The translations under genes were made by a program, and so were the position numbers. The notes beneath the pieces were generated by a model, which worked only from the letters and a program-made list of their open reading frames with translations, was not told the origin of the DNA and searched no databases. Below, piece by piece: positions 38,712 through 50,413 of a stretch of DNA of 64,000 nt (positions within the stretch are counted from its first letter, which is position 1; every line of letters begins with the position of its first letter). Source of the DNA: Staphylococcus simulans (lineage in GTDB: Bacteria > Bacillota > Bacilli > Staphylococcales > Staphylococcaceae); NCBI RefSeq assembly GCF_002994445.1, contig NZ_MRZJ01000001.1:310001-374000 (forward strand). The letters run 5' to 3'.

Positions 38712-39903
38712 AGATTTATTTTTAAAAGCAGCGCCTATTTTAAATCAAATACAGAGTCACGGTTATGAAGCCTATTATATCGGAGGTTCAGTCAGAGATT
38801 ATTTGATGGGCCGTCCTATCCATGATATCGATATTACTACCAGTGCGGATCCAGATGAAATCGAAACTATTTTTGAACATACGATACCGATTGGGAAAGA
38901 ACACGGCACGATTAATGTGGTATTCAATCATGAAAATTATGAAGTAACAACTTATCGAGCTGAAGGCGAATATAAAGACCATCGACGCCCGGACGAAGTC
39001 TTTTTTGTCCGTGATTTATATAAAGATGTAGAACGCAGAGACTTTACGATGAATGCGATTGCGATGGATACTGATTTTACAATCAGAGATTATTTCGGCG
39101 GCTATGAAGATATTCAAAAGCAGCGTATTGTCACTGTTGGTGAAGCAAATGAACGCTTTAATGAAGATGCACTGCGTATCTTGCGCGGATTGCGGTTCAA
39201 ATCTCAATTAGGCTTTGAAATTGAAGCACACACGTATGAAGCGATGAAAAACAAAATGCCGGATACACGTTATCTATCTATTGAACGTATCATCGTCGAG
39301 CTTGTTAAGTTGTTAGAAGGTAAAGATGCGGCTGAAGTGTATCCAATGTTGCTGGCATTAGACTTTTTCAAATATGTGCCGTTTTTCAAAGACTATGATA
39401 TGACACAAGTCGAGATTGATGGACCGTTGACTTTAGAATTGTTAATAGCCGTCTTATTATTCAAACAGCCAGAAGTAAACGGTGCACTGGCAAAGCTGAA
39501 AATCAGCAACGACCGCAAGAAACAAATTCAGCGTTATGTACAGCTCTTTGAACAGTTAGGTACACTTAATGACAAAAAACAATTACGTGTACTTGTGTAT
39601 GATTATGGTTTGTCGATTTTATCTTATATACTAACCATGCAAGCTACATTAGAGAAGAATGATATTCAATTAAGCCATCCGCTGATATTTAATCAAAAAA
39701 CGGTAGAAGCAATCTACGAAAATCTTCCGATATATCAAAGAAGCGATATAGCAATAAATGGTAAAATTATTTTAGAAACATTAAATCGTAAAGGCGGTCC
39801 ATGGTTAAAAGAAGCACTCAGAGCGATAGAATGTGCCATTATTAATAATGAACTGTCCAATGAACAAAGCGAAATCATAAAATGGGTGAAAACAAATGTC
39901 TAA
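38704..39903 (+). CDS. cca: CCA-adding enzyme (tRNA nucleotidyltransferase)
   Basis: 399-residue class II nucleotidyltransferase. Motif A is [19 protein letters not shown], with GGSVRD at 27-32 and the metal-binding DID at 41-43. RRDFTMNA and the nucleotide-choosing region ([12 protein letters not shown]) follow. Adds or repairs the 3' CCA on tRNA. Overlaps both neighbours (bshA by 8 nt, birA by 8 nt). Confidence 0.96.
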   Translation: MNKDLFLKAAPILNQIQSHGYEAYYIGGSVRDYLMGRPIHDIDITTSADPDEIETIFEHTIPIGKEHGTINVVFNHENYEVTTYRAEGEYKDHRRPDEVFFVRDLYKDVERRDFTMNAIAMDTDFTIRDYFGGYEDIQKQRIVTVGEANERFNEDALRILRGLRFKSQLGFEIEAHTYEAMKNKMPDTRYLSIERIIVELVKLLEGKDAAEVYPMLLALDFFKYVPFFKDYDMTQVEIDGPLTLELLIAVLLFKQPEVNGALAKLKISNDRKKQIQRYVQLFEQLGTLNDKKQLRVLVYDYGLSILSYILTMQATLEKNDIQLSHPLIFNQKTVEAIYENLPIYQRSDIAINGKIILETLNRKGGPWLKEALRAIECAIINNELSNEQSEIIKWVKTNV

Positions 39904-40867
39904 ATACAGTCAAGATGTTGTAAAAATATTATATGATCATCAACCTGAATATATTTCCGGGCAAATGATCGCAGAACAGCTGCAGATTTCTCGAACTGCA
40001 GTCAAAAAAATTATTGATCAGCTTAAAGCAGAAGGTTGTGTCATCAATTCAGTCAACCATAGAGGGCGTCAGTTAGAACAACTGGCAGACACTTGGTATC
40101 CTGGTATTGTAGAACAAATTGTGGATGAACAAGGCTTTTTTAAGAAAACATTAGTTTTCGATACCATCGATTCAACACAACTAGCAGCAAAACAAGAGCT
40201 TGTAGGCAATCAAGATTCGATAATTGTGTTAAGCAATGAACAAACTAAAGGCCGCGGCCGTTTCAACCGCTTCTGGGATTCAGAAAGAGGAAAAGGGCTA
40301 TGGATGAGTGCAGTTTTTCGTCCGAATGTACCTTTCTCTTTAATTACGACTTTTAATTTGTTTATGGCCTTAGCGATAAGAGAAAGTATTCAACCTTTTT
40401 CAAACGACAAAGTTGAAATCAAATGGCCTAACGACATTTATATCGGCAGTAAAAAGGTCTGCGGTTTCTTAACAGAAATGTCTGCGAACAGTGATGGTAT
40501 TGAAGCTGTTATTTGTGGAATAGGTATTAATATGAACCAAAAAGCAGATGAGTTTCCAGAAGAAATTGCACATCGTGCGACAAGTATTTTGAACCATGCG
40601 GATCAAAAAATTGATCGTTATCAGTTTTTAGACACGTTGCTTGTCAATATGAAAAAACGCTATCTACAATTTCTGACAGTACCATTTGAAGACATCAGAG
40701 AAGAATACAGAGCACATTCAAACATTTGGCATCGTACTTTGAAGTTTACAGAGAATGACGAAATGTTTACCGGTCAAGCATTGGATATTGATAAAGACGG
40801 CTTTTTGCAAGTCGTTGATGAAGAGGGCAAACCACACCGCTTAATGAGTGCTGATATTGATTTATAG
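39896..40867 (+). CDS. birA: Biotin ligase and biotin operon repressor BirA
   Basis: 323 residues, bifunctional form. A helix-turn-helix covers about 15-45 ([20 protein letters not shown]), followed by the ligase domain with GRGRFNR at 119-125 and [15 protein letters not shown], and a C-terminal SH3-like domain. It biotinylates carboxylases and represses biotin genes. No biotin genes are visible nearby. Confidence 0.95.
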   Translation: MSKYSQDVVKILYDHQPEYISGQMIAEQLQISRTAVKKIIDQLKAEGCVINSVNHRGRQLEQLADTWYPGIVEQIVDEQGFFKKTLVFDTIDSTQLAAKQELVGNQDSIIVLSNEQTKGRGRFNRFWDSERGKGLWMSAVFRPNVPFSLITTFNLFMALAIRESIQPFSNDKVEIKWPNDIYIGSKKVCGFLTEMSANSDGIEAVICGIGINMNQKADEFPEEIAHRATSILNHADQKIDRYQFLDTLLVNMKKRYLQFLTVPFEDIREEYRAHSNIWHRTLKFTENDEMFTGQALDIDKDGFLQVVDEEGKPHRLMSADIDL

Positions 40868-40882
40868 GAAGGAGGCGATAAA

Positions 40883-43573
40883 GTGAGTCAAACCAATTAT
40901 GCAGTGGTAGATTTAGAAACAACCGGCAACCAAAAAGATTATGATGAAATCATCCAAATCGGTATTACCTTTGTAAGAAACTTTGAAATTGTAGGTTCCT
41001 ACCACTCTTTAATTAAAACAGACTTAGAAATTCCGCCTTTCATACAGGCACTGACTTCTATTGAAGATACCATGCTTACACAAGCACCATATTTTCATGA
41101 AATAGCAGATGAAATCTATGATGTTTTGAAAGACTGTGTCTTTGTCGCACATAACGTAGCCTTTGATTTGAACTTTTTAAAAAATGCATTCAGAAAATGC
41201 AATATCACTTATCACCCTAGAAAAGCCATTGATACTGTCGAATTATTCAAAGTGGCTTTTCCGACAGATAAAAGCTACCAATTAAGCGAACTTGCTGAAA
41301 ATCACGGTATACCTTTAAATAATGCACACCGTGCTGATGAAGATGCTGCAACTACTGCAAAATTGATGATTAAAGCTTTCAATGTGCTCTACAGTCTTCC
41401 GACAGATACATTGAAACAACTGTATTACTTAAGCAAGGACTTAAAATATCAACTGCATGATGTCACTTTTGAAATGGTACGCAACCGAAAAGACGAAGGA
41501 CTAGATAAAGAGTTTGCGCAGTTCGAGCAGATTATTTACAGAAAACAGGTTGATTTCAAAGCACCGCAAATAGATTTTGAAGGATCAACAAAAGACTTTT
41601 ATAAACAAGTCATTGATGCATTAGGTTTCACTTATCGACCGCAACAGCTCTATCTGACTGAAATTATATTAGAACAGTTGATGCACAATGAAAAAGCATT
41701 GATTGAAGCACCGCTCGGTTCAGGGAAATCCATTGCTTATTTAATTGCGGCGTTAATGTACAATATTGAAACCAAGCAGCATGTCATGATTTCAACAAAT
41801 ACAAAGCTGCTTCAAAATCAATTATTAGAACATGAAATCCCAACTCTTGAAAAAGTCTTAGGTTATCGTATCAATGCGGCAATCATTAAAAGCAAGAGAG
41901 ATTACATTTCTCTTGGACTCATCAGTCAAATCTTAAAAGATGACACGCAAAATTATGACGTGACACTACTTAAAATGCAGCTGCTGATTTGGATTACTCA
42001 AACCGAAACCGGAGATATCCAAGAGCTGAATTTAAAAGGCGGACAGAAAATGTATTTAGAACAAAAAGCAGAGACTTATGTTCCGGTTCGTCATGATATT
42101 CATTACTATAATTTCTTAAAACGCAATGCTCAGAATATACAAATCGGTATTACTAACCATGCGCATCTTATTCATGCCTCTCAAGAAAATAGTATTTATC
42201 AGCTATTTGAGGATTGTATTATCGATGAAGCACATCGTCTGCCTGATTATGCCTTAGATCAAGTTACAAATGAATTAAGTTATTCAGATATCAAATATCA
42301 ACTAGGTTTAATCGGTAAAACAGAAAACGAGAAACTGTTAAAAGCTGTAGACAACCTTGAACAAAAGCGTATTTTAGAAAAATTGGATATACCGCCGATT
42401 GATGTTTTCGGCTTGAAATCAGCTATGAATGATATTCATGAATTAAATGAAACGTTATTCACGACAATTTTTGATATTATTCATGATTCTACTATCCATG
42501 ATGATGATAACCATAAAATCCATTTTGTGAATCAATTTGATAAAGGCCCGATTCTTAAGGATATACATCAGATTATTCATAAATTAAATTTAACGTTAGA
42601 ATATTTCAACGGTATGAGCCATAAAACGATTAAATCGATTCGAAAGCATCTGCTTTATATCAACGATCATTTTCGTGCAATTGAACAGAGTCTGAAAGAA
42701 GATCATACATGTTTCTTGTCGATTAAAAACTTAGAACAAAAATCAACTATCACAATTTATGTGAAAGACTATAAAGTGAAAGACATTCTATCTCATCAAA
42801 TCTTAGATAAATTTAATGCCTTAACCTTTATTTCAGGAACTTTAACCTTCAATGGTTCTTTTGAAGCCTATAAGAAATGGTTCAATCAAGATGCGGCATT
42901 TAATACGTATATCATTGATGAAGTAGTAGAAAATAATAATAAGGCAACTATCTTTATACCTAATGATGTTGAACCGTATCATTATCGCGATGTTGAAAAA
43001 TACGAACATGCGATTGTCAGTTATATTACGGAATACGTCAATACTACACAGTCGAAGTGCTTGGTCTTATTTACCAGCTATAAAATGATGTATCATGTCC
43101 AGGAATTATTAAACGATCTGCCTGATTTTGAAGATTACATTATTTTATCTCAGCAGAATAACAGCCAAAATTATAAAATTGCACAGCAATTCAATAGCTT
43201 TGATAAAGCCATTCTGCTTGGTACTGGTACTTTCTTTGAAGGATTTGACTTCCAAGGCGAGGGCATCAAATGTGTCATGATTGCTAAGTTGCCGTTCATG
43301 AATCAAAACAATACTAAATATTGGTTAATGGATTCTGAATTTGTTTCTACGTTTAAGGATTATGTATTGCCTGATGCTGTTATCAGGTTCAGACAAGGAC
43401 TCGGACGTCTCATTCGTAATGAAAAGGACAGAGGCATTATTGTGTCCTTTGATGATCGCTTAATTAAAAGCAATTACCAGCATTTCTTTATGCAGACGTT
43501 AAAAGCATTTAATCAGCAAATCGGCAACTTGCAGAAGTTCAATAAAATTTTAAAAAGATTAAAGACAGAATAG
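40883..43573 (+). CDS. dinG: DinG-family protein with N-terminal DEDDh exonuclease domain
   Basis: 896 residues. The first 170 form a DnaQ-like 3'-5' exonuclease (DLETTG with Asp10 and Glu12; [17 protein letters not shown]). An XPD/DinG-type helicase core follows, with Walker A APLGSGKS 276-283 and DEAH 448-451. It contains few cysteines in the place where Fe-S DinG proteins have four. S. aureus DinG has been reported as a nuclease rather than a helicase. GTG start at 40883, 7 nt after AAGGAGG. Confidence 0.92.
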   Translation: MSQTNYAVVDLETTGNQKDYDEIIQIGITFVRNFEIVGSYHSLIKTDLEIPPFIQALTSIEDTMLTQAPYFHEIADEIYDVLKDCVFVAHNVAFDLNFLKNAFRKCNITYHPRKAIDTVELFKVAFPTDKSYQLSELAENHGIPLNNAHRADEDAATTAKLMIKAFNVLYSLPTDTLKQLYYLSKDLKYQLHDVTFEMVRNRKDEGLDKEFAQFEQIIYRKQVDFKAPQIDFEGSTKDFYKQVIDALGFTYRPQQLYLTEIILEQLMHNEKALIEAPLGSGKSIAYLIAALMYNIETKQHVMISTNTKLLQNQLLEHEIPTLEKVLGYRINAAIIKSKRDYISLGLISQILKDDTQNYDVTLLKMQLLIWITQTETGDIQELNLKGGQKMYLEQKAETYVPVRHDIHYYNFLKRNAQNIQIGITNHAHLIHASQENSIYQLFEDCIIDEAHRLPDYALDQVTNELSYSDIKYQLGLIGKTENEKLLKAVDNLEQKRILEKLDIPPIDVFGLKSAMNDIHELNETLFTTIFDIIHDSTIHDDDNHKIHFVNQFDKGPILKDIHQIIHKLNLTLEYFNGMSHKTIKSIRKHLLYINDHFRAIEQSLKEDHTCFLSIKNLEQKSTITIYVKDYKVKDILSHQILDKFNALTFISGTLTFNGSFEAYKKWFNQDAAFNTYIIDEVVENNNKATIFIPNDVEPYHYRDVEKYEHAIVSYITEYVNTTQSKCLVLFTSYKMMYHVQELLNDLPDFEDYIILSQQNNSQNYKIAQQFNSFDKAILLGTGTFFEGFDFQGEGIKCVMIAKLPFMNQNNTKYWLMDSEFVSTFKDYVLPDAVIRFRQGLGRLIRNEKDRGIIVSFDDRLIKSNYQHFFMQTLKAFNQQIGNLQKFNKILKRLKTE

Positions 43574-43704
43574 GGCGTATCAACTAGAACAAACCCCATT
43601 TATTTGATAAAATGTAAACGGGTTAAAAGTAAACAATCAACTCATGCATATGAGTAATGATGATGCGCTAATAAATGTCAAAAAGAAGTATAGGAGTTTG
43701 AATA

Positions 43705-44997
43705 ATGAAGACTACAATTAAAGAAGCAAAGAACTACATTGGTCAAGAAGTCACTATCGGCGCTTGGCTTCAAAACAAACGTTCTAGCGGTAAAATTGCA
43801 TTCTTGCAATTACGTGATGGAACAGGATTTATGCAAGGTGTTGTAGTGAAATCAGAAGTTGATGAAGACACATTCGCTACAGCTAAAAACCTTAATCAAG
43901 AATCATCTTTATATATTACTGGAACAATTACTGAAGATAACCGTTCAGATTTAGGTTATGAAATGCAAGTACAATCTATTGATGTAATTCAAGAAGCACA
44001 TGATTATCCGATTACACCTAAAAATCACGGTACTGAATTCTTAATGGACCATCGTCATTTATGGCTGCGTTCTAAAAAGCAGCATGCGGTTATGCAAATC
44101 CGTAATGAAATTATCCGTTCAACTTATGAATTCTTCCATGATAGCGGATTCGTTAAAATCGATCCTCCGATCTTAACAGCAAGTGCACCAGAAGGCACAA
44201 GCGAGCTTTTCCATACTAAATACTTTGATGAAGATGCATTCTTATCACAAAGTGGTCAATTATACTTAGAAGCTGCGGCTATGGCTTACGGCAAAGTTTT
44301 CTCATTCGGTCCAACATTCCGTGCAGAGAAATCTAAAACACGCCGTCATTTAATCGAGTTCTGGATGATTGAAGGCGAAATGGCGTTCTATAACCATGCG
44401 GACAGCCTAGAAGTACAAGAACAATACGTAACACACGTTGTTCAATCTGTACTTAAAAATTGCGAAATCGAACTTAAAACTTTAGGCAGAGATACTTCAA
44501 AACTTGAAAAAGTTAAAGCACCATTCCCAAGAATTTCATATGATGATGCGATTGAATATCTTAAAGAACAAGGTTTCGATGATATCGAATGGGGCGAAGA
44601 TTTCGGTGCACCGCACGAAACAGCAATCGCCAACCATTATGATTTACCAGTATTTATCACAAATTACCCTACAAAAATCAAACCATTCTATATGCAGCCG
44701 AACCCAGAAAACGAAGACACAGTATTATGTGCAGACTTAATTGCGCCTGAAGGTTACGGCGAAATTATCGGCGGATCTGAACGTATTAATGACTTAGAGT
44801 TATTAGAATCTCGCATTGATGAACATGGTTTAGATAGAGAAAGCTATAACTATTATTTAGACTTGCGTCGTTATGGCTCTGTACCGCACAGCGGATTCGG
44901 TTTAGGCTTAGAAAGAACAGTGGCTTGGATTTCTGGTGTAGAACACGTCAGAGAAACAGCACCATTCCCACGTTTGCTTAACCGTTTATATCCATAA
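43705..44997 (+). CDS. asnS: Asparaginyl-tRNA synthetase
   Basis: 430-residue class IIb synthetase. An OB-fold anticodon-binding domain covers about 1-105. Then motif 2 ([21 protein letters not shown], given in part) and motif 3 ([15 protein letters not shown]) follow. The 131-bp upstream gap has no T-box motif; it does contain a small dyad ACTCAT-gcat-ATGAGT at 43640-43655. dnaD follows, as in B. subtilis. Confidence 0.96.
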   Translation: MKTTIKEAKNYIGQEVTIGAWLQNKRSSGKIAFLQLRDGTGFMQGVVVKSEVDEDTFATAKNLNQESSLYITGTITEDNRSDLGYEMQVQSIDVIQEAHDYPITPKNHGTEFLMDHRHLWLRSKKQHAVMQIRNEIIRSTYEFFHDSGFVKIDPPILTASAPEGTSELFHTKYFDEDAFLSQSGQLYLEAAAMAYGKVFSFGPTFRAEKSKTRRHLIEFWMIEGEMAFYNHADSLEVQEQYVTHVVQSVLKNCEIELKTLGRDTSKLEKVKAPFPRISYDDAIEYLKEQGFDDIEWGEDFGAPHETAIANHYDLPVFITNYPTKIKPFYMQPNPENEDTVLCADLIAPEGYGEIIGGSERINDLELLESRIDEHGLDRESYNYYLDLRRYGSVPHSGFGLGLERTVAWISGVEHVRETAPFPRLLNRLYP

Positions 44998-45027
44998 AAC
45001 TTATGCATTTCAATAAACAATAAATGA

Positions 45028-45066
45028 GGTCCAGTCATATGCATACAGTATGACTGGACCCTTTCA
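45028..45066 (+). terminator. Strong hairpin between asnS and dnaD, possible weak terminator
   Basis: A perfect 12-bp stem (GGTCCAGTCATA 45028-45039 with TATGACTGGACC 45049-45060) has a 9-nt loop, but the tail CTTTCAATAG has only three consecutive T. It may terminate partially, or act as an mRNA processing or stability element. Confidence 0.55.
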
Positions 45067-45098
45067 ATAGGTACGTACAAAAAGAAGGGGTGTTCACT

Positions 45099-45776
45099 TT
45101 GAATATAGAATTACTGCGCAAACGCCCAGTCGTTATAAGAAGGGAACTGCTGGATCATTATGTTGAGATGGGTCTGTCTGAAAGCGACCTTGTCATCTTA
45201 ATCAAATTGATTTATGAATATGAACATTCAAATAAACAACCGTCTATTGAATACTTAAGCAAAGGTACAACGCTCAAAGAACGCGAAGTAACTTCGGTTA
45301 TCCAGCGTTTGATTCAATTGAATATGTTAGATTTAACTGTTCAAAAAGATGAAGAGGGGCGTTTTGCGGAATTTATGAATTTAGATGGATTTTATCAAGC
45401 ATTCAGCGATGTATTGAAATCGCAAGAAGCAAAGAAAGAAGAACTGACTGACCAAGAAGCTTTCAAAACATTATTCAATATGATTGAAAATGCATTCGGA
45501 CGTCCGCTCTCTCCAATAGAAATCGATACACTAAATCAATGGATAGATGTCGATCATCATGAAATATCTGTGATCCAAGCTGCAGTGAATGAAGCTTTAA
45601 GCCAAGAAAAAATGAGTTTCAAATACATTGATCGCATTTTATTGAATTGGAAGAAAAACAATGTCAAAACTGTGGAAGATTCTAAAAAGATCAGCAGTCA
45701 ATATCATACCCCTCAAATGAAACATACTGTTAAGAAGATACCTAAATTCGATTGGTTAAATCAGGAGGATTCATAA
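45099..45776 (+). CDS. dnaD: DNA replication protein DnaD
   Basis: 225 residues. An N-terminal winged helix (LLRKRPVVIRRELLDHY onward) and a C-terminal DDBH2 domain (FGRPLSPIEIDTLNQWID, then YIDRILLNWKK). Takes part in primosome assembly at oriC and at restart sites. A GTG at 45090 sits inside AAGGGG; TTG 45099 is 8 nt downstream and matches the family N-terminus. Its TAA shares an A with the nth ATG. Confidence 0.92.
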   Translation: MNIELLRKRPVVIRRELLDHYVEMGLSESDLVILIKLIYEYEHSNKQPSIEYLSKGTTLKEREVTSVIQRLIQLNMLDLTVQKDEEGRFAEFMNLDGFYQAFSDVLKSQEAKKEELTDQEAFKTLFNMIENAFGRPLSPIEIDTLNQWIDVDHHEISVIQAAVNEALSQEKMSFKYIDRILLNWKKNNVKTVEDSKKISSQYHTPQMKHTVKKIPKFDWLNQEDS

Positions 45777-46444
45777 TGTTAAGCAAGAAAAAAGCATTGG
45801 CTATGATAGATGTGATTGATGACATGTTTCCAGATGCGGAAATAGAATTGAAACATGATAATGCCTTTGAGCTTACAATTGCTGTACTGCTGTCTGCACA
45901 ATGTACAGACGTCCTAGTCAATAAAGTCACAAAACACTTATTCCAAAAATATAAAACACCGCAAGATTATCTGGATGTCAGTTTAGAAGAACTAGAACAA
46001 GATATCCGTTCTATCGGTCTTTATAGAAATAAAGCCAAAAACATCAAAAAGCTCAGCCAATCGTTATTAGATAAATTTGATGGCCAGATTCCAAATAACC
46101 GCGCTGATTTAGAAAGTTTGGCAGGCGTAGGACGAAAAACTGCTAACGTTGTTTTGAGTGTCGCATTCGGTGTACCTGCACTTGCTGTCGATACCCATGT
46201 TGAACGTGTCTCAAAAAGATTAGGGATTTGCCGCTGGAAAGACAGTGTTAAAGAAGTAGAGGAAAGACTTTGTTCAGTCATTCCTAAAGATCGATGGAAT
46301 AAAAGCCATCATCAGCTGATTTTCTTCGGTCGCTATCACTGCCTTGCAAGAGCACCTAAATGTGATGTCTGTCCATTGTTTGATGATTGCAGAGAAGGAC
46401 AAAAGCGCTACCGCGAAAAATTAAGAAAAGAAGCAAAAGCATAG
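45776..46444 (+). CDS. nth: Endonuclease III (DNA glycosylase/AP lyase)
   Basis: 222 residues. Helix-hairpin-helix LAGVGRKTANVV with catalytic Lys121, catalytic Asp139 (AVDTHVER), and a [4Fe-4S] cluster from Cys189, Cys196, Cys199 and Cys205 in the C-x6-C-x2-C-x5-C pattern. Removes oxidised pyrimidines. Start overlaps the dnaD stop by one base, with CAGGAGGA upstream. Confidence 0.97.
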   Translation: MLSKKKALAMIDVIDDMFPDAEIELKHDNAFELTIAVLLSAQCTDVLVNKVTKHLFQKYKTPQDYLDVSLEELEQDIRSIGLYRNKAKNIKKLSQSLLDKFDGQIPNNRADLESLAGVGRKTANVVLSVAFGVPALAVDTHVERVSKRLGICRWKDSVKEVEERLCSVIPKDRWNKSHHQLIFFGRYHCLARAPKCDVCPLFDDCREGQKRYREKLRKEAKA

Positions 46445-46455
46445 GGAGTGATATT

Positions 46456-46788
46456 GTGATAACAAAAGCTGATTTCGAAGCATTAGAAGTACAAATTGAT
46501 GCCTTAGCAAAAAACAAGCAGCTCACTTCAGATGAAGGCAAAGCACTGCTTGATCAATATTTAGCTTTAATCGAACGTTACTTTTGCGACATCAACAATA
46601 TAGATACTATTGCATTTGATAAACTCGATAATTATGCCATTGTGCCTATTAACTTTAAAGAACGCTTCGATTATATCCATCAACGCAAACATCATTTTAT
46701 GGGTTATCGCCAAATGAAAACATTAGTCAGCGAATTGATTAAAATGAATGCGGCTTATAAAGCAAGACAATCTCATCAAAAGCGATAG
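46456..46788 (+). CDS. YpoC-like small protein
   Basis: 110 residues, helical, charged; similar to the YpoC family found after dnaD-nth in Bacillales (the block NFKERFDYIHQRKHHFMGYRQM is distinctive, given in part). No function is known. Start GTG 46456 follows GGGAGTGA by about 6 nt; the frame continues upstream into nth without a plausible start. Confidence 0.8.
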   Translation: MITKADFEALEVQIDALAKNKQLTSDEGKALLDQYLALIERYFCDINNIDTIAFDKLDNYAIVPINFKERFDYIHQRKHHFMGYRQMKTLVSELIKMNAAYKARQSHQKR

Positions 46789-46803
46789 AATTGAATTAAT
46801 CAT

Positions 46804-46849
46804 AAAGAAAGCCTCCAACGATTATTATAGGTTGGAGCTTTCTTTATAT
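46804..46849. terminator. Terminator after dnaD-nth-ypoC
   Basis: AAAGAAAGCcTCCAAC (46804-46819) pairs with GTTGGAGCTTTCTTT (46831-46845), with one bulged C. Flanks suit both strands. Confidence 0.88.
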
Positions 46850-46858
46850 AAAAATGGA

Positions 46859-46905
46859 AAAAGGTGCAGTGCTCAAAAATCTTGAGCTGCTGCACCTTTA
46901 TTTCA
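46859..46905. terminator. Second terminator, after pbp2
   Basis: AAAGGTGCAG (46860-46869) pairs with CTGCACCTTT (46890-46899), and an inner GCTCAA/TTGAGC stem extends it. The minus-strand tail is T-rich, suited to pbp2, which ends 2-8 nt away. Confidence 0.88.
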
Positions 46906-46906
46906 T

Positions 46907-49165
46907 TTATGAAACTTTATCATTGAAAATGGCATTAAGATTAAAGAATCTTGATAATGCATTTCCATTTTGATTATTGTTTTGTTGATTGCTATTGCCT
47001 TGTTGTTGGCTGTTGTTATTGCCTAAACTTTGATTTGAACTGTTGCTGCCTTGTTGTTGGCTGCTATTACTGCTGCTACCGCCTTGAGTAGAACCATTAC
47101 CGTTGACTTTACGGCTAGTTGTATTGTTATCAGGGTGGTTGACAACAGATAGATCAGATTTGCTTGAACCTGCAACAGAGTCAGGTCTAGTAAAGTCTTG
47201 ACCGTCACGAGGACTGATATCTGACATTACATCTTCAAGCAAGAATTGCGGATATTCTTGTTCATTGTGTCCAACGAATGAGTTTTCACCATATTGTTTT
47301 ACTTTGCTGAAGCCCATCCAAACTGACATAGAGTATCTTGGAGTGAAACCGTTAATCCAAACATCTTTCGCTGCATTATCAGGAAGGTTGTATTGTTGGT
47401 AAGTTTCTCCGCCGTAAGTACCTGTACCAGTTTTGGCAGCTAAGTTAACACCTGAAACGCCATGTCCATAAGCAGAACCCCATGCTTCGAATGTACCTTT
47501 TAATACTTCTGAAAGCATGTATGCAGTGTAATCATGCATAGCTCTATGGTGTTTATGGTCGAACTCTGTAGTATCGCCTTCTTGGTCGACAACTTTAGAA
47601 ATACCGTGTGCTTGGTTATATTCACCGCCGTTTGCTAAAGCAGCAAATGCTGAAGCTAAATCGGTAGGTGAGAATTCAGATGATGAACCACCTAGAACTT
47701 CTGATGGACCAATTTCACCTTGGTATTCTAGTCCAACTTGTTTTGCAAATTTCTTAGGCGCATCTTGGCCGGCATTTTGTTTTGTTTGCTGCCAAGCTTT
47801 CAATGCTGGAATGTTGAAACTTTGTCTTAACGCATCATAAAGTGATACATTACCATGACTCTTCGTATCATAGTTTCTGAATGTTGTACCATCTACCATA
47901 TATGCTGCTTCGTCTTGAAGTTCATGGTTTGTTGCCCATTGCATGTTTTCAATTGCCGGACCGTAAGCTAGGAATGGTTTCAATGAAGAACCAGTAGGGT
48001 GGGCATCTGTTGCTTGGTTGCGGTCGACAACGTCTTTGAAGTGTCTGCCGCCTGAAATCGCAACGAGTGCACCGCTCTTACTATCAACAATTGTTGAACC
48101 GACTTGCTGGTCATCATTTTTGTAGTAATTACCATTGTCGATACGGTTTTGCAATGCTTTTTGAACACTAGAATCCATGTTTGTATAAATCTTGATACCG
48201 CTGTTTAATAAATCAGCAAGATTTTTATCTTTGAATTCCGGATGTGCCATTAACTCAGATTTAATAAAGTTGATATATGAGTTGTACTCTGGATCTTTAT
48301 TATCTGGTTTAATTGCTCGATCATCCGCACTGCGTTTTACAAGATTTTTTTCAATCGGCGTATTCTGAGCTTCTTTCATTTGTTTATCACTGATACGGTG
48401 ATGATAATTCATTAAGTATAATACAGTGTCTTTACGATCCTCTGCTCTTTTAGGGTTGTCATACACATTGTATAAGTTAGGTACTTGAGGTAATCCTGCT
48501 AAGTACGCTTCTTCAGCTAAATTCAAGTCTTTCAAGTCTTTGTTGAAGTAGTATTTAGCTGCAGCTTTAACCCCGTATACACCATCAGAGTAGTAAATTT
48601 TGTTTAAGTAGATTTGGAAAATCTCATCTTTGCTGTATTCCTGCTCTAAACGGTAAGATAAGTAAGCTTCTTGCGCTTTACGGCCAATTGATTTTTGGTC
48701 AGTCAAGAACGAACGTTTAACAACTTGTTGTGTTAATGTTGATGCACCTTGCGAACCGAAACCGCCGGTAATATTTTTACCAACAGCACCGAATAAACGT
48801 TTATAGTCTAAAGCGCCATGCTTGTAGAAACGGTTGTCTTCGGTAGCTAAAACAGCATCTTTCATGTTTTGAGGAACATCCTTCAATTCAACATGCGCAC
48901 GTCTTTGACCATTATCAAGCGTCTTAACCAGCTTTCCATCTTTATCATATATTTTTGCTGGAATCGGATCTTTCAATTTTGCATCAGAAAAAGCCGGTGC
49001 TTTCCAAGCATAATAGGCAAATAATAAAACACCAACTAATGCTAAGACAATAAAAGCAATTACTGCGAAGCCGATAATCTTAATAATTGTCCTTTTAATA
49101 CTTTTATTCTGTTTTTTACCGGACTTTCCATTATTAGAATGAGAAGTCCTTTTTCTTTCCGTCAT
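46907..49165 (-). CDS. pbp2: Penicillin-binding protein 2, bifunctional transglycosylase/transpeptidase
   Basis: 752 residues. A cytoplasmic basic tail and a membrane anchor (about 24-52) come first. The GT51 transglycosylase has catalytic Glu109 ([11 protein letters not shown]). The transpeptidase has Ser393 in SSLK (393-396), SFN at 449-451 and KTG at 578-580. A low-complexity Ser/Gln/Asn-rich tail (about 690-740) ends the protein. It is the only class A PBP with both activities in S. aureus. The start overlaps recU by 4 nt. Confidence 0.96.
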   Translation of the reverse strand: MTERKRTSHSNNGKSGKKQNKSIKRTIIKIIGFAVIAFIVLALVGVLLFAYYAWKAPAFSDAKLKDPIPAKIYDKDGKLVKTLDNGQRRAHVELKDVPQNMKDAVLATEDNRFYKHGALDYKRLFGAVGKNITGGFGSQGASTLTQQVVKRSFLTDQKSIGRKAQEAYLSYRLEQEYSKDEIFQIYLNKIYYSDGVYGVKAAAKYYFNKDLKDLNLAEEAYLAGLPQVPNLYNVYDNPKRAEDRKDTVLYLMNYHHRISDKQMKEAQNTPIEKNLVKRSADDRAIKPDNKDPEYNSYINFIKSELMAHPEFKDKNLADLLNSGIKIYTNMDSSVQKALQNRIDNGNYYKNDDQQVGSTIVDSKSGALVAISGGRHFKDVVDRNQATDAHPTGSSLKPFLAYGPAIENMQWATNHELQDEAAYMVDGTTFRNYDTKSHGNVSLYDALRQSFNIPALKAWQQTKQNAGQDAPKKFAKQVGLEYQGEIGPSEVLGGSSSEFSPTDLASAFAALANGGEYNQAHGISKVVDQEGDTTEFDHKHHRAMHDYTAYMLSEVLKGTFEAWGSAYGHGVSGVNLAAKTGTGTYGGETYQQYNLPDNAAKDVWINGFTPRYSMSVWMGFSKVKQYGENSFVGHNEQEYPQFLLEDVMSDISPRDGQDFTRPDSVAGSSKSDLSVVNHPDNNTTSRKVNGNGSTQGGSSSNSSQQQGSNSSNQSLGNNNSQQQGNSNQQNNNQNGNALSRFFNLNAIFNDKVS

Positions 49166-49788
49166 ACGCGGTCCTCACTTTCATCTAATATCAACTTATC
49201 AACGGCTTTGAGATAATTCAAACGTGGTTGATACTGATAAGGAATATGGTAACCATTTTTTCTTATTTCTTCAACTGTAATTGATTTTCTGATGTTGTTC
49301 ACATGTCTTTCCCAAAATACTTTAAAAGCACTATAAGGCAATATATAGACTTCATCAAGCTTTTTAAAACGTATAATGAGAAAAACAATACCTTTTTGCT
49401 CATATACTGCCTTCATATGATCCACTTGATGCTCATGAATATTCTTTAAAGGAAAAGATGTGGTACTTTGTGTTTCTTTCGCTTCAAAATCAATATAACG
49501 GCCATTATAAATACCGTTGTAATCAGTTGTAGATGGGGTGCGGAAATATGCTTCTTTTATTACAGCTTTGCTGCGTCTAGGATAAGAAACATTGACGATT
49601 TGAACGGGTGTCGGTTTTTTGTGTATTACTGCTTTACCTGTAGAAAGGTAATAATCGTTTGATAATTCAATTTCCTTTTCTAAAGTCATTCCACGTCCGC
49701 CATACTTGATTTTACTTGACTGCGGCATGTTTTTGCGTCCAACTTTAGTCTTATTTCTATTAAATGGTTTACCATTTGGATAATTCAT
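49162..49788 (-). CDS. recU: Holliday junction resolvase RecU
   Basis: 208 residues. A disordered basic N-terminus (1-30), then the nuclease core with Asp89, Asp100, Glu102 and Lys104 ([19 protein letters not shown]). Resolves recombination intermediates. Co-transcribed with pbp2, an order conserved in Bacillales that links chromosome segregation with wall synthesis. The ribosome site is poor (GGTG). Confidence 0.96.
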   Translation of the reverse strand: MNYPNGKPFNRNKTKVGRKNMPQSSKIKYGGRGMTLEKEIELSNDYYLSTGKAVIHKKPTPVQIVNVSYPRRSKAVIKEAYFRTPSTTDYNGIYNGRYIDFEAKETQSTTSFPLKNIHEHQVDHMKAVYEQKGIVFLIIRFKKLDEVYILPYSAFKVFWERHVNNIRKSITVEEIRKNGYHIPYQYQPRLNYLKAVDKLILDESEDRV

Positions 49789-50074
49789 TTATTTCACCAC
49801 ACCAACTGGTTTATAAAACCGTAACTATTATACACAAATTACAGGTATATGCAAACTCTGTGTGCTTATTTATATTCTTAATGACATTTAATTATCTTAA
49901 GAATATACTTTAACACAATGATAGATATTACCCTTTGTGTATATGTCACTTATTTTAACGTTATTTGCGGTAATAAACAATCCGAAACTCCATTGCAGTG
50001 CGGATTTTTCAAGGATTTTCAAAATGACGAACATCATAATCTGTGCTATTTTATAAATGAGAGGGTGGTTTAGA
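49789..50074. promoter_or_regulatory. Divergent intergenic region of recU-pbp2 and yppE
   Basis: On the minus strand a perfect TATAAT (49827-49832) with TTTGCA 17 nt upstream is a candidate recU-pbp2 promoter, 39 nt before recU. For yppE no confident promoter was seen. There is no ORF of note in these 286 bp. Confidence 0.5.
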
Positions 50075-50413
50075 ATGGATATAAATATTGAAAAATTAAT
50101 AAAGCTCACCCAAGAAATGGAGCAAAGATATCAAGCAGCCAAAAACGGTACGTGCTATGCATTTAAAGAAGATGTTGTTCCATTTGTATCACATATAGAT
50201 GAAATACTCTTTAAATTGGACGGCCAAGCCGAACATATTGTGGCGCTTCCTTATATGAATAAACTGAAATATGAAATATTGAAAGAAAACATTGAAAAAC
50301 TTTCAGTAGAATGTCATGATTCTAAAACAAGCAGAAAGATGTTTATGGAGAAATTGAAAAGTGTAAATTATGACTTGAACTATATTAAGGATTGTGAAAA
50401 GTACTATGGTTAA
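50075..50413 (+). CDS. YppE-like protein (DUF1798)
   Basis: 112 residues, helical, DUF1798 family ([32 protein letters not shown]). Function unknown; B. subtilis yppE is likewise close to recU. The ATG at 50075 follows GAGGGTGG by about 7 nt. Overlaps ypsA by 8 nt. Confidence 0.83.
   Translation: MDINIEKLIKLTQEMEQRYQAAKNGTCYAFKEDVVPFVSHIDEILFKLDGQAEHIVALPYMNKLKYEILKENIEKLSVECHDSKTSRKMFMEKLKSVNYDLNYIKDCEKYYG

Noticed and set aside
43574..43704. T-box leader before asnS
   Set aside because: The gap is only 131 bp and has no AGGGTGGNACCGCG-like T-box sequence or terminator/antiterminator pair.
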